Assembly: GCA_938074045.1 (NCBI GenBank)
Contig: CALJGI010000004.1
Location: 248,001 to 312,000 of the forward strand
Direction: 5' to 3'
DNA from: an uncultured Halieaceae bacterium
GTDB lineage: Bacteria; Pseudomonadota; Gammaproteobacteria; Pseudomonadales; Halieaceae
DNA: 64,000 nt
The position numbers and the translations under genes were made by a program. This document shows positions 51,059-60,932 of this stretch, piece after piece; the stretch's first letter is position 1; each line of letters begins with the position of its first letter. Below the pieces are notes generated by a model. The model was not told the origin of the DNA. It saw only the letters and a program-made list of their open reading frames with translations, and did no database searches.

Positions 51059-52429
51059 ATGAACCAAATCCAACCGCTGGAAGTAATTATTCTCGCAGCA
51101 GGAGAAGGTACGCGCATGATGTCTGCGCGCCCCAAGGTCTTACACACCATTGGGGGTAAACCGTTGCTACAGCACGTTTTAGATACAGCGAGCTACCTTG
51201 ATGCGGCAGCCATACACGTGGTCGTCGGTCATGGCGAAGAAGCTATTCGAGATTCCATCGAGGGCCACATTAACTGGGTTCGACAAACCGAGCGTCTGGG
51301 AACGGGACACGCTGTGATGCAAGCGCTGCCTAGCGTAGGTAAAGACAGCATGGTTGTCATATTGTGTGGTGACGTACCTTTGATTGAGCCGGCGACAATA
51401 CAAAGGCTATTGGACGCGAATAGCGGACTCGCCATTTTGACAGCAGAGGTCGCTAACCCTCAGGGCCTTGGCAGGATAGAGCGAGATGAAACTGGCAGGG
51501 TTTGCGCTGTGGTAGAGCAGCGGGACGCCTCCCTGGAACAACAGAAGATTACGGAGATCAATAGTGGTGTGATTGCCTCCACTGCGGCCAATCTGCACCG
51601 CTGGCTGCCGCAGGTTAAAGCTGATAACCAGCAAGCTGAATATTATCTGCCGGACATTATCGCGCCTGCACTGGCCGAGGGTGTAATCGTTGGGAGCGCA
51701 GCTCCTGAGAGATTGCATGAGATTGCTGGTGTGAATGATAGAGCTCAACTTGCTGAGTTAGAGCGCGTTTATCAGACCGGTCTGGCTGGCCAGCTAATGA
51801 TGCGCGGGGTTACTCTGGCAGACCCCAACAGGATAGATATCCGCGGAACTGTGGAGTCGGCTCAGGACATTTTTATCGATGTGAACGTAGTGTTCGTCGG
51901 CGACGTGGTTTTGGGTGAGGGTGTCAAAATTGGCGCAAACTGTGTCATTAGCAACAGTCGCATTGGGGCGGGTACGGAAGTGCACCCCAACTCTGTGTTG
52001 GACGGTGCGATTGTTGGCGAGTATTGCAGCGTGGGGCCATTTGCGCGGTTGCGCCCCGACACACACCTGCAAGCCGGGGCTCGTGTAGGTAATTTTGTGG
52101 AAACCAAAAAAGCCTATATAGGCGAGGGCAGCAAAATTAACCATCTTAGCTATATCGGTGATTGCCAGATGGGTGCAGAGGTTAATGTAGGGGCCGGAAC
52201 TATCACCTGTAACTACGATGGCGTCAGCAAGCACCAGACAACAATGGGGGACGGGGTTTTCATCGGCTCCAACAGCACGTTGGTCGCTCCTATTGAAATT
52301 GAGAAGGAGGGCTTTGTGGCCGCTGGCACTACACTCACACGGTCGGTGCCCGAGGCAGCACTGGCGGTGGGGCGTGCAAAGCAGCGAAATATTGAAAAAT
52401 GGAAGCGGCCGAAAAAGGCAACAACGTGA
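51059..52429 (+). CDS. glmU: Bifunctional UDP-N-acetylglucosamine pyrophosphorylase / glucosamine-1-phosphate N-acetyltransferase
   Basis: About 456 residues. The uridylyltransferase domain (about 1-230) has ILAAGEGTRMMSARPKVLH; the left-handed beta-helix acetyltransferase domain (about 250-456) has hexapeptide repeats, VGNFVETKKAYIG and NVGAGTITCNYDG (catalytic histidine region just upstream). Makes UDP-GlcNAc for peptidoglycan and LPS. GGAG 9 nt before the ATG at 51059 favours it over a TTG at 51053. Confidence 0.97.
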   Translation: MNQIQPLEVIILAAGEGTRMMSARPKVLHTIGGKPLLQHVLDTASYLDAAAIHVVVGHGEEAIRDSIEGHINWVRQTERLGTGHAVMQALPSVGKDSMVVILCGDVPLIEPATIQRLLDANSGLAILTAEVANPQGLGRIERDETGRVCAVVEQRDASLEQQKITEINSGVIASTAANLHRWLPQVKADNQQAEYYLPDIIAPALAEGVIVGSAAPERLHEIAGVNDRAQLAELERVYQTGLAGQLMMRGVTLADPNRIDIRGTVESAQDIFIDVNVVFVGDVVLGEGVKIGANCVISNSRIGAGTEVHPNSVLDGAIVGEYCSVGPFARLRPDTHLQAGARVGNFVETKKAYIGEGSKINHLSYIGDCQMGAEVNVGAGTITCNYDGVSKHQTTMGDGVFIGSNSTLVAPIEIEKEGFVAAGTTLTRSVPEAALAVGRAKQRNIEKWKRPKKATT

Positions 52430-52456
52430 AGATGAACGGCCACAGGGAGTCCTGAT

Positions 52457-54289
52457 ATGTGTGGAATTGTGGGGGCAGCAGCCAGACGTGAGATCCCGGA
52501 AATTCTTCTGGAGGGACTGCGAAGACTTGAGTACAGAGGCTATGACTCCGCGGGTATGGCCACCATTAATGCATCGGGGGCACTGCATGTCCGCAAGGAA
52601 AAGGGCAAGGTGGCAGCGCTGGAAAGCGCACAGAGAGAAGAGCCTCTTGGTGGGAGTACGGGTATCGCGCATACGCGCTGGGCAACCCACGGTGAACCCA
52701 GCCGGATCAATGCACATCCGCATGTATCCGGGAATGATATGGCCCTGGTACACAATGGAATAATAGAAAATTTCGCGGAGCTCAGAGAAGAGCTCTCGGC
52801 ATCCGGGTATGAGTTTGTTACCGCCACAGACTCCGAAGTCGTAGTGCACCTTGTTCATCAGGCGCTGGATCAACAACCCGGACTGCTGGCGGCCTTGTCC
52901 TCAGTAGTGGAAAAACTGGAGGGCGCTTTTGCCCTCGCTGTTATTAGCAGTGATGAGCCCGAAACCGTGGTCGTTGCCCGGCAGGGAAGCCCGCTTGTCA
53001 TCGGCGTGGGTATCGGAGAAAACTTTGTCGCCTCGGATCCGCTGGCATTGCGTCAGGTAACAGATCGATTTATTTATCTCCAGGAAGGCGATCTGGCGGA
53101 AGTTCATCCTTCCGGGTTGCGCATTTTTGATCAGGCGGGGACTGAGGTTGTAAGACCCGTGGAGCATTTGGTACAAACCACCGATCGGGCTGATAAGGGT
53201 AGTTACAATCACTATATGCTCAAGGAAATATACGAGCAGCCGGACGCTATTCGCCGCACACTTGGCGCTGATACGGGTGACCAGGGCTTTGTGTCTCAAA
53301 GTCAAGATCCAGCATTGGGCGAGTTGCTGGCCAGCTTGCAGTCTGTACAGATTGTGGCTTGTGGCACGAGCTACCATGCTGGTTTGGTGGCACGCTACTG
53401 GCTTGAGGAGTTGGTAGGTGTTCACTGTGACGTGGAGGTTGCGAGCGAGTATCGCTACCGCAGCCGAATAACACACCCGAACACCCTGTTGCTTACTATT
53501 TCTCAATCTGGAGAAACCGCCGACACATTGGCGGCACTGCGTAACATCGCCCCGGCGGAATTTATAGCGACACTGGCCATAGTCAACGTTGCCAACAGCT
53601 CACTCGCTCGAGAATCAGATTACGTGTTTCTGACCAATGCAGGACCAGAGATCGGTGTGGCTTCGACCAAAGCATTCACGACGCAGTTGGCAGCGCTACT
53701 GTTATTGATTGTAGAGCTGGCGAAAACTCGGGAAATTTCACAGGCAACCGTTGCCGCGCTCGCGGAATCCTTGCAGGCACTGCCAGCATATGTTGAGCAG
53801 ATCCTCCCCCTGGACGCGAGGATTCGTCGGGTGGCACAGCGGTTTGCAGACAAACATCACGCGCTTTTCCTGGGGCGGGGTATTCATTATCCCGTCGCGC
53901 TGGAAGGGGCGCTCAAACTCAAGGAAATCTCCTATATCCATGCCGAGGCATATCCGGCCGGTGAACTGAAACACGGTCCTCTGGCCTTGGTGGATGACGA
54001 TATGCCCGTGGTCGCCGTGGCTCCAGGTAACGAGCTGCTGGAAAAGTTGAAATCAAACCTTGAAGAAGTCCGGGCCAGAGGTGGCGAGCTGTATGTGTTC
54101 GCTGATGCTGATGCGGGCTTTGATAACACCGACGGTGTGACCGTGATACCGGTACCACACGCACCGGAGCATGTGACACCCATCACCTACACCGTCGTTT
54201 TGCAGTTGCTTGCCTACCACGTGGCAGTATTGCGCGGCACCGACGTTGACCAACCGCGAAATCTGGCGAAATCAGTAACTGTAGAGTAA
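52457..54289 (+). CDS. glmS: Glutamine--fructose-6-phosphate aminotransferase
   Basis: A 610-residue enzyme producing glucosamine-6-phosphate, the first step toward UDP-GlcNAc. The glutaminase domain (about 1-240) begins MCGIVGAAA with the catalytic Cys1 after Met removal and has HTRWATHGEPS; two SIS domains follow (about 280-420 and 450-600), with SQSGETADTLAAL, and the C-terminus ends NLAKSVTVE. Starts 27 nt after glmU, so the pair forms an operon. Confidence 0.98.
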   Translation: MCGIVGAAARREIPEILLEGLRRLEYRGYDSAGMATINASGALHVRKEKGKVAALESAQREEPLGGSTGIAHTRWATHGEPSRINAHPHVSGNDMALVHNGIIENFAELREELSASGYEFVTATDSEVVVHLVHQALDQQPGLLAALSSVVEKLEGAFALAVISSDEPETVVVARQGSPLVIGVGIGENFVASDPLALRQVTDRFIYLQEGDLAEVHPSGLRIFDQAGTEVVRPVEHLVQTTDRADKGSYNHYMLKEIYEQPDAIRRTLGADTGDQGFVSQSQDPALGELLASLQSVQIVACGTSYHAGLVARYWLEELVGVHCDVEVASEYRYRSRITHPNTLLLTISQSGETADTLAALRNIAPAEFIATLAIVNVANSSLARESDYVFLTNAGPEIGVASTKAFTTQLAALLLLIVELAKTREISQATVAALAESLQALPAYVEQILPLDARIRRVAQRFADKHHALFLGRGIHYPVALEGALKLKEISYIHAEAYPAGELKHGPLALVDDDMPVVAVAPGNELLEKLKSNLEEVRARGGELYVFADADAGFDNTDGVTVIPVPHAPEHVTPITYTVVLQLLAYHVAVLRGTDVDQPRNLAKSVTVE

Positions 54290-54341
54290 CAAGAGGCGGG
54301 TTACGGCCGTTTCTTGGTCTGGTATTTGTTACTATTGGACT

Positions 54342-56492
54342 ATGGATGTAACTCCGATACTTGACCCCCTCAATGACGCTCAGCGTGATGCCGTGGCATC
54401 CCCTGCGGGCAATATGTTGGTTCTCGCTGGCGCCGGCAGTGGCAAGACTCGTGTTCTGGTACATCGAGTAGCCTGGCTTATCCAGGCAGAGGGCGTTTCC
54501 CCCCACGCCATCCTGGCGGTGACCTTTACCAACAAGGCGGCCAGGGAGATGCGTGCCCGGATCGAGGAAATGCTGGGTTATGGGGTGCGGGGCTCCTGGG
54601 TGGGCACATTTCACGGACTTGCCCATCGTCTGCTTAAATATCATTGGGCGGAGGCGGGATTGCCCCAGAACTTTCAAATTCTGGACTCTGACGATCAGCT
54701 GCGGGTGATCAAGCGTGTCTGCCGCAGCCTGGATCTTGATGAATCACGGTGGCCGCCGCGGCAGGCGCAGTGGTTTATCAATGGTCAAAAGGATGAGGGT
54801 TTGCGGTCGGCTCATATTCAGGAACAAAAACATGATCTGTTCCAGCAAACCATGCTACGTATATACCGCAGCTATGAAGAGGCCTGTGATCGGGCCGGAT
54901 CAGTTGATTTCGCAGAGCTATTGTTGCGGGCGCACGAACTCTGGCTGAAACAGCCGGACCTGTTGGCGCACTATCAGCAGCGCTTCAGCCATATACTGGT
55001 TGATGAGTTCCAGGATACCAACACCATTCAGTATGCCTGGCTGCGAGTGTTGGCGGGCAAGGATATTCCCGTGGTCGCGGTGGGCGACGATGACCAGTCC
55101 ATTTACGGGTGGCGCGGAGCGAAGATAGAAAACATTCAGCAGTTCCCACGAGACTTCCCGGATACACGCATGGTTCGCCTGGAGCAGAATTACCGCTCTA
55201 CCGGAACCATATTGCGAGCGGCGAATAGTCTTATTGCGAAAAACTTTGGTCGCCTGGGGAAGGAGCTCTGGACAGCTGGAGATGAAGGCGAAAAGATATC
55301 GGTTTTTGCCGGCTTCAACGAACAGGATGAAGCGAGCTATATATCCGGTGAAGTAGAACAGTGGCATGATCGGGGGCTGGAACGACAGTCGATGGCGGTT
55401 TTATACCGTTCTAATGCACAGTCCCGCGTGCTGGAAGAAGCTTTTCTGCAGCGCGGTATCCCCTATCGCATCTACGGCGGCCAGCGTTTTTATGAACGAC
55501 TGGAGGTGCGGAACGTACTTGCCTACCTCAGGTTGTTACTCAACCGCGGTGATGATGCTGCGCTCGAGCGAGTTATCAATACGCCACCGCGGGGTATAGG
55601 TGCGCGGACGATAGAAACAGTGCGCGAACAGGCCCGCCTGAAGCAATTGTCACTCTGGCAGGCAATGGGCGCTGTGGCGGAAGAGGCGTTGCTACCCGCG
55701 CGGGCATGCAAATCACTGGCGGCCTTCACTGATCTGATAGAAGACCTGGCACCAGCGACCACTGAGCTGGATCTCGCCGAACTGGTTGACCATGTTATTG
55801 GCATCACTGGTTTGGTGGAGTATCACGGCAAGGAAAAAGGAGAACGCGGTCAGGCCCGAGTGGAAAACCTGGAAGAGTTGGTCAGTGCGGCTCGCAGTTT
55901 TCGGGGCGAGGCTGAGGACAGCTCTGCCTTGCAGAATTTTCTGGATAATGCTGCGCTAGATGCTGGGGAAGGTCAGGCTGCTGAGCAGGAAGACAGCGTA
56001 CAAATGATGACTTTGCACTCCGCCAAAGGTCTGGAGTTTCCGGTTGTGTTTTTGTCGGGTGTAGAAGAAAACCTGTTTCCGCACCGTATGTCGCTCGAGG
56101 AAGAGGGGCGGTTGGAAGAAGAGCGCCGGCTTTGCTATGTCGGCATAACCCGGGCCATGGAAAAGCTTTACATCAGTTACGCAGAGACGCGGCGCCTGCA
56201 TGGCAGCGACAGTTACAACTCGCCGTCTAGATTTATACGCGAAATCGATCCAGAGCTGCTGGAGGAAATTCGTAGTGGCCATGGTTTTTCGCGTCCAACC
56301 AGCTACGCGGCTTCGGCACCCGATGCGCCGCCGGGGTTGGCGCTTGGTCAACGTGTGTTGCACCAGGTGTTTGGGGAGGGGGTTGTGCTTAATTTCGAGG
56401 GTGCTGGAGCAAACGGGAGGGTCCAGGTCAACTTTGATTTGGAAGGGAGTAAGTGGTTGGTGCTACAGTACGCCAATCTTCAAACATTGTAG
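54342..56492 (+). CDS. uvrD: DNA helicase II (UvrD)
   Basis: A 716-residue superfamily 1 3'-5' helicase for nucleotide-excision and mismatch repair. Motif I AGAGSGKTRVLVHR (about residue 29), motif II VDEFQDTN (about 220), motif III GDDDQSIYGWRGA (about 248) and motif V/VI TLHSAKGLEFPVVF and YVGITRAMEKLYIS (about 565 and 604) are complete. The start VTPILDPLNDAQRDAV is typical for UvrD rather than Rep. dctP follows after 24 nt. Confidence 0.97.
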   Translation: MDVTPILDPLNDAQRDAVASPAGNMLVLAGAGSGKTRVLVHRVAWLIQAEGVSPHAILAVTFTNKAAREMRARIEEMLGYGVRGSWVGTFHGLAHRLLKYHWAEAGLPQNFQILDSDDQLRVIKRVCRSLDLDESRWPPRQAQWFINGQKDEGLRSAHIQEQKHDLFQQTMLRIYRSYEEACDRAGSVDFAELLLRAHELWLKQPDLLAHYQQRFSHILVDEFQDTNTIQYAWLRVLAGKDIPVVAVGDDDQSIYGWRGAKIENIQQFPRDFPDTRMVRLEQNYRSTGTILRAANSLIAKNFGRLGKELWTAGDEGEKISVFAGFNEQDEASYISGEVEQWHDRGLERQSMAVLYRSNAQSRVLEEAFLQRGIPYRIYGGQRFYERLEVRNVLAYLRLLLNRGDDAALERVINTPPRGIGARTIETVREQARLKQLSLWQAMGAVAEEALLPARACKSLAAFTDLIEDLAPATTELDLAELVDHVIGITGLVEYHGKEKGERGQARVENLEELVSAARSFRGEAEDSSALQNFLDNAALDAGEGQAAEQEDSVQMMTLHSAKGLEFPVVFLSGVEENLFPHRMSLEEEGRLEEERRLCYVGITRAMEKLYISYAETRRLHGSDSYNSPSRFIREIDPELLEEIRSGHGFSRPTSYAASAPDAPPGLALGQRVLHQVFGEGVVLNFEGAGANGRVQVNFDLEGSKWLVLQYANLQTL

Positions 56493-56516
56493 TAACTCAG
56501 GACACGAGCCAAGTTG

Positions 56517-57665
56517 ATGAACACGGATCAAGGGTATGGGCGCTACAGCCCCGCTATTATTCTTTTGCTGGTTGCTGCGCTGGTTCTGGTTCTGGGCATG
56601 TGGGCCAGGGACAGGGCGGGGCAGGCCGTGGCAATTGAGGCAGAACAGCCAGGCAGTGGAGAGCAACATCGGCAGTACCGCTGGAAGATGGTCACCACTT
56701 GGCCCAAAAACTTCCCCGGCCTGGGTATGGGACCGGAAAATTTTGCTCGCATGGTCGACGAGATGAGCGGTGGGCAGCTGCAGGTTCGGGTCTACGGGGG
56801 TGGTGAAATTGTGCCGTCTCTTGGAGTCTTTGAAGCGGTGTCGGAAGGAGTCGCCGAGTTGGGACACGGTGCGGCCTATTACTGGAAGGGCAAACTGCCC
56901 TCGTCCGTATTTTTTACCACTGTGCCCTTCGGGCTTAATGCCCAGGAACTGAATGGCTGGCTTCGCTATGGCGGCGGGATGGAGCTGTGGGAAGAGGTAT
57001 ATGCGCCCTTTAATATTTTACCCATGCCGGGGGGTAATTCTGGAGTTCAAATGGCTGGTTGGTTCAACCGGGAAATCAACTCGGTTGGAGATCTGGCCGG
57101 GCTGAAAATGCGGATTCCCGGCATTGGAGGTGAGGTGTTTTCCCGGGCCGGGGGCACAGCCGTAACTATTGCCGGTAGTGAGCTGTATACGTCAATGCAG
57201 ACTGGCGTAATAGATGCGACAGAATGGGTGGGCCCGTTTAATGATATTGCTCTGGGCTTGCATCAAGTGGCCAAGTACTACTATTACCCCGGGTGGCATG
57301 AACCTGGATCCACTCTCGAACTCATCATCAACAAGGACGCTTTTGCGAGTCTCACGCCCGAACTACAGGCGATAGTTCGGGTTGCTGCGGAAGCAGTCAA
57401 TCAGAATATGCTGGATGATTACACGGCGCACAATAACGCCGCCCTGCAGGATCTGGTAGAGAATCATGGTGTGGAGCTACGCAAGCTGCCGGACGATGTA
57501 TTGCGCCACCTCAAGAAAACCTCGGAAACCGTTCTCGCAGAGTATGCGGCCCAAGACCCTACCACTCAGAAAGTGTACGATTCCTTTATGGCCTTTCGAA
57601 AGGGGGTCAGGGCCTACCATAGAATTTCTGAACAAGCCTTTTATAATGCGCGGGATCTGGAGTAG
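56517..57665 (+). CDS. TRAP transporter substrate-binding protein, TakP/DctP family
   Basis: About 382 residues with an N-terminal membrane anchor or signal (about 13-33) and a periplasmic DctP-fold domain. The sequence WKMVTTWPKNFPGLG, LGMRIPGIGG-like LKMRIPGIGGEVF (about residue 198), TSMQTGVIDATEWVGP (about 225) and YYPGWHEPGS match the TakP branch that binds alpha-keto acids such as pyruvate. The start ATG is at 56517. It is close behind uvrD and converges on the thioesterase with zero spacing, while its membrane partners are on the other strand. Confidence 0.9.
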   Translation: MNTDQGYGRYSPAIILLLVAALVLVLGMWARDRAGQAVAIEAEQPGSGEQHRQYRWKMVTTWPKNFPGLGMGPENFARMVDEMSGGQLQVRVYGGGEIVPSLGVFEAVSEGVAELGHGAAYYWKGKLPSSVFFTTVPFGLNAQELNGWLRYGGGMELWEEVYAPFNILPMPGGNSGVQMAGWFNREINSVGDLAGLKMRIPGIGGEVFSRAGGTAVTIAGSELYTSMQTGVIDATEWVGPFNDIALGLHQVAKYYYYPGWHEPGSTLELIINKDAFASLTPELQAIVRVAAEAVNQNMLDDYTAHNNAALQDLVENHGVELRKLPDDVLRHLKKTSETVLAEYAAQDPTTQKVYDSFMAFRKGVRAYHRISEQAFYNARDLE

Positions 57666-58055
57666 TCAGGCAACAGACCGAGTGCGGCCATTGTCGTCGA
57701 TGGCCACGAAAATAAACTCTCCCTCAGTCACCTTCAGTGGTTCCAGTGAGGTCTTGCTGTTAATCCATACCTCAACCAGAACCCGGATAGAACTGCGCCC
57801 CACTTCCTGAACGTCGGTATAGCAACTGACTACGGCACCCACATGTACGGGAGTCAGAAAAACCATTCCTTCTATGGCGACCGTTGCTACACGGCCTGAG
57901 GCAATCTCTCCTGCCGCAATACCACCGGCCAGATCCATCTGAGACATCAACCAGCCTCCAAATATGTCGCCGCTGGCATTGGTATCACGGGGCATTGCGA
58001 CCGTCTGCAGTGCAAGTTTGCCTTGTGGGAGGGGGCTGGCATCTATATCAGTCAT
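57666..58055 (-). CDS. YciA-like acyl-CoA thioesterase
   Basis: A 129-residue hotdog-fold protein hydrolysing acyl-CoA. The family core is present: MPRDTNASGDIFGGWLMSQMD with the catalytic aspartate in that helix, followed by GMVFLTPVHVG. The ATG at 58055 gives the standard YciA length; the longer frame from 58121 adds 22 nonconserved residues. It lies downstream of dctQM and abuts dctP tail to tail. Confidence 0.9.
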   Translation of the reverse strand: MTDIDASPLPQGKLALQTVAMPRDTNASGDIFGGWLMSQMDLAGGIAAGEIASGRVATVAIEGMVFLTPVHVGAVVSCYTDVQEVGRSSIRVLVEVWINSKTSLEPLKVTEGEFIFVAIDDNGRTRSVA

Positions 58056-58145
58056 GCTGGGTCCTGCTGTCAGGCGTTGGAAGGGCGCAGTCTTTATAGG
58101 TGCGACAGCTGAGGCTGTCAACCCTGGTTCAGGTGTAAGACAAAT

Positions 58146-59516
58146 TTAGTTGCCCAGTTTTGAGGGCAGCCAGGTCGCCAGCTCGGGTAACATGGCCAAA
58201 GCCGTCAGCATGATCAACTGAATCACGATGAACGGGATGACCCCCCGGTAAATATCGCTGGTGGCCACTGACGATGGCGCCACTCCTCTCAGATAAAACA
58301 GGGCAAAACCGAAAGGAGGCGTGAGAAAGCTGGTTTGAAGATTGAGGGCGATCATGATGCCCAGCCAAATTGGGTCAACGCCCATGGTTAGTAAAATTGG
58401 GCCAACAATTGGCACGACTACAAAGGTAATTTCGATGAAATCCAGGATGAAACCCAGCAGAAAAATTACCAGCATTACCACGAGTGTCGCGCCGAATACG
58501 CCACCCGGCATGTCTGTGAAAAAACCATGAATCAGCTCTTCGCCACCGAAACCGCGAAACACCAAAGAGAATACGGCAGCTCCGATCAGAATCATGAAAA
58601 CCATGCATGTGATCTGGGTCGCACTGAGCACTGCCTCATGCAGCCGCGACCAATCCATAGACCCCTTTGCAACTGCCAACAACAGCGCGCCAGCGGCACC
58701 GACGCCGGCGGCCTCAGTAGGCGTGGCGGCCCCCGTCAATATTGAGCCCAGCACAACAACAATCAGCAGTATGGGGGGCAGCAGACCGGCCAACAGCTCC
58801 CGGGCGGTTACCTTATCCAGATCTGTTGCGGGCGGCGCGTACTGAGGGTGCCGCAGGGCTATATAGACCATATATGACGCGTACAACGTGACCAGAAGGA
58901 GTCCGGGAATCAGAGCGCCGACAAAAAGATCGCCAACGGAGACGGTTTTGGGATTGAAAACTCCCATTTTGAGTTGCGCGCTTTGATAGGCCGTTGACAG
59001 GATATCGCCCAGCAAAACGAGCGCTATGGACGGCGGGATTATCTGACCAAGCGTGCCAGTGGCGCATATTGTTCCGGTGGCGAGGCTTGGGTGATAGCCA
59101 CGCTGCAACATGCTGGGCAGCGATAGGAGCCCCATGGTAACAACTGTAGCCCCTACTATTCCGGTGCTGGCCGCAAGCAGCATACCGACGAGGATAACCG
59201 ATAGTCCCAACCCCCCGTGCAGCCGGCCGAACGCCTTGGCCATACTGGAGAGTAGCTCCTCAGCTATGCGGGACTTTTCCAGAATGATTCCCATCAGGAT
59301 GAAAAGTGGAACAGCCATCAGGGTCGTGTTCGTCATCGTACCGTAAAGCCGACCGGGAAGGGCAGCGAGAAAGGAGGGGTCGAAATGTCCAAACAACACA
59401 CCTCCACAGGCGAATGCCAATGCAGTTCCCGCCAGGGTGAAGGCCACCGGGTAACCCAACATGAGCACCAGGCAGACTATGGCAAACATCAACACCGAGA
59501 TATAGCTGATATCCAT
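58146..59516 (-). CDS. TRAP transporter large permease subunit (DctM)
   Basis: A 456-residue membrane protein with about eleven to twelve helices, the substrate- and Na+-carrying subunit of a TRAP transporter. Characteristic segments include VPLFILMGIILEKSRIAEELLSSM near residue 70 (split across the family motif), ICATGTLGQIIPPSI (about 150) and the IEITFVVVPIVGPILLTMGVDP block (about 360). It starts 3 nt after dctQ. Confidence 0.94.
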   Translation of the reverse strand: MDISYISVLMFAIVCLVLMLGYPVAFTLAGTALAFACGGVLFGHFDPSFLAALPGRLYGTMTNTTLMAVPLFILMGIILEKSRIAEELLSSMAKAFGRLHGGLGLSVILVGMLLAASTGIVGATVVTMGLLSLPSMLQRGYHPSLATGTICATGTLGQIIPPSIALVLLGDILSTAYQSAQLKMGVFNPKTVSVGDLFVGALIPGLLLVTLYASYMVYIALRHPQYAPPATDLDKVTARELLAGLLPPILLIVVVLGSILTGAATPTEAAGVGAAGALLLAVAKGSMDWSRLHEAVLSATQITCMVFMILIGAAVFSLVFRGFGGEELIHGFFTDMPGGVFGATLVVMLVIFLLGFILDFIEITFVVVPIVGPILLTMGVDPIWLGIMIALNLQTSFLTPPFGFALFYLRGVAPSSVATSDIYRGVIPFIVIQLIMLTALAMLPELATWLPSKLGN

Positions 59517-59519
59517 GCC

Positions 59520-60041
59520 CTACTCCGGATAATCGCCCTGGGACACCAGAGCAGCCGCATTGCGGAGTACTTCTGCGAAGCCCTGCAGCAAGAGATTGGC
59601 GGCCATAAGGGGTATTAGTGTCTTTAATAGAAAGACCGCAGGAATTCCCCCTGGCTCGGCAGATGTTTCGTGGATTGCCCAGGAGTTTGCCACAAATTCC
59701 CAGCTCGTTCCTATAATGAATAGGCAAAGCGGCATCAGGAAAACGATGGTGCCCATGCTGTTCACCCAGGCACGGGTTCGCGGGGTGAAGCGGCGATAAA
59801 AAATATCAACGCGCACGTGGGAACCGGATTTCAGCGTATAGGCAGCACCCAGCATAAACAACGTGGCGTGCATATATACGGTCAGCTCCTGCATGGCGAT
59901 TGAGCCGATGCCCAGTCCATATCGCAGGATAACCACGAACACGGTGAGCAGGGTCATTGCGAATGCCAACCAGGCGATCAGTTTGCCACTGATCTCGGTT
60001 AGCGAATCTATCGCTGAAATAATGGCACGACTGTTGGGCAT
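59520..60041 (-). CDS. TRAP transporter small permease subunit (DctQ)
   Basis: A 173-residue protein with four helices (about 17-38, 52-70, 92-112, 135-155), the DctQ pattern; SGSHVRVDIFY (about residue 72) is the family's central motif. First gene of the leftward dctQ-dctM-yciA run, divergent from yaaA. The binding protein dctP is not in this operon but convergent to it. Confidence 0.92.
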   Translation of the reverse strand: MPNSRAIISAIDSLTEISGKLIAWLAFAMTLLTVFVVILRYGLGIGSIAMQELTVYMHATLFMLGAAYTLKSGSHVRVDIFYRRFTPRTRAWVNSMGTIVFLMPLCLFIIGTSWEFVANSWAIHETSAEPGGIPAVFLLKTLIPLMAANLLLQGFAEVLRNAAALVSQGDYPE

Positions 60042-60147
60042 GCGGCTGTCAGACTCTTTGTGATTTGTCGCGGATGACGTAGTATACCTGTGCTTTCATC
60101 TTATCGCGCGACCCTGGTCAGCGACTACAACATCAAGAATCAAAACC

Positions 60148-60924
60148 ATGCTCACAGTAATCTCGCCTGCCAAAACCCTGGATTATGAAACCCCGGTTAA
60201 AATCCGAAAATCAACCATGCCCGCTTTTCTGGAGCGCAGTGAAAATTTGATTGAGAGACTGCGTAAATCCTCGCCCGAAAAGCTCCAGGCGATGATGGGT
60301 GTCAGCGCAAATATTGCTGAATTGACGCATGAGCGGGTGATGAACTGGACCCCGAACATGCTCGAAGGTGGCGGTAGGCAGAGTATTTTGGCATTTAAAG
60401 GAGATGTGTACACGGGCCTTGATGCCTATTCACTTGAGCCCAAGGATTTCGAATTTGCGCAGAAGCGGTTGCGGATTTTGTCGGGATTATATGGGCTTCT
60501 GCGCCCGCTCGATTTGATGCTCCCCTACCGTCTCGAGATGGGGATCCGCCTGGATACACCGCGTGGCGACAACCTGTATCAATTCTGGGGGGATGAGCTG
60601 ACGGAGGCTCTCAACGAACAACTTGAGGCTACGCGTGGGCGGACACTCGTAAATCTCGCATCTAATGAATATTTCAAGGTGGTGCACCCGCAACAACTTA
60701 ATGCCGAGGTCATAACCCCGGTTTTCAAAGATTTGAAAAACGGCCACTACAAGGTGCTGAGCTTTTTCGCCAAAAAGGCGCGGGGAATGATGACGCGCTT
60801 CATCGTCAAGGAGCGCCTCAAACAAGCGGAGGGGTTGAAAGATTTTTCCGCTGGTGGATATCGCTATTCCGCAGAGCTGTCCACGGCGCGCGAGTGGGTT
60901 TTCACCCGGGATGAGGTTGCCTGA
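60148..60924 (+). CDS. yaaA: Peroxide stress protein YaaA
   Basis: A 258-residue protein of the DUF328/YaaA family: begins MLTVISPAKTLDYE, and has GDVYTGLDAYSL (about residue 88), LSGLYGLLRPLDLMLPYRLEMG (about 112) and SFFAKKARGMMTRFI (about 206). In E. coli YaaA limits free iron damage under peroxide stress and binds DNA. Length matches the family; divergent from dctQ. Confidence 0.95.
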   Translation: MLTVISPAKTLDYETPVKIRKSTMPAFLERSENLIERLRKSSPEKLQAMMGVSANIAELTHERVMNWTPNMLEGGGRQSILAFKGDVYTGLDAYSLEPKDFEFAQKRLRILSGLYGLLRPLDLMLPYRLEMGIRLDTPRGDNLYQFWGDELTEALNEQLEATRGRTLVNLASNEYFKVVHPQQLNAEVITPVFKDLKNGHYKVLSFFAKKARGMMTRFIVKERLKQAEGLKDFSAGGYRYSAELSTAREWVFTRDEVA

Positions 60925-60932
60925 CGCCAGCC

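Noticed and set aside
51794..52876. A 360-codon open frame on the minus strand across glmU and glmS
   Set aside because: It is antisense to two clear genes, rich in Cys, His and Arg in no domain pattern, and has no family features; a shadow frame.
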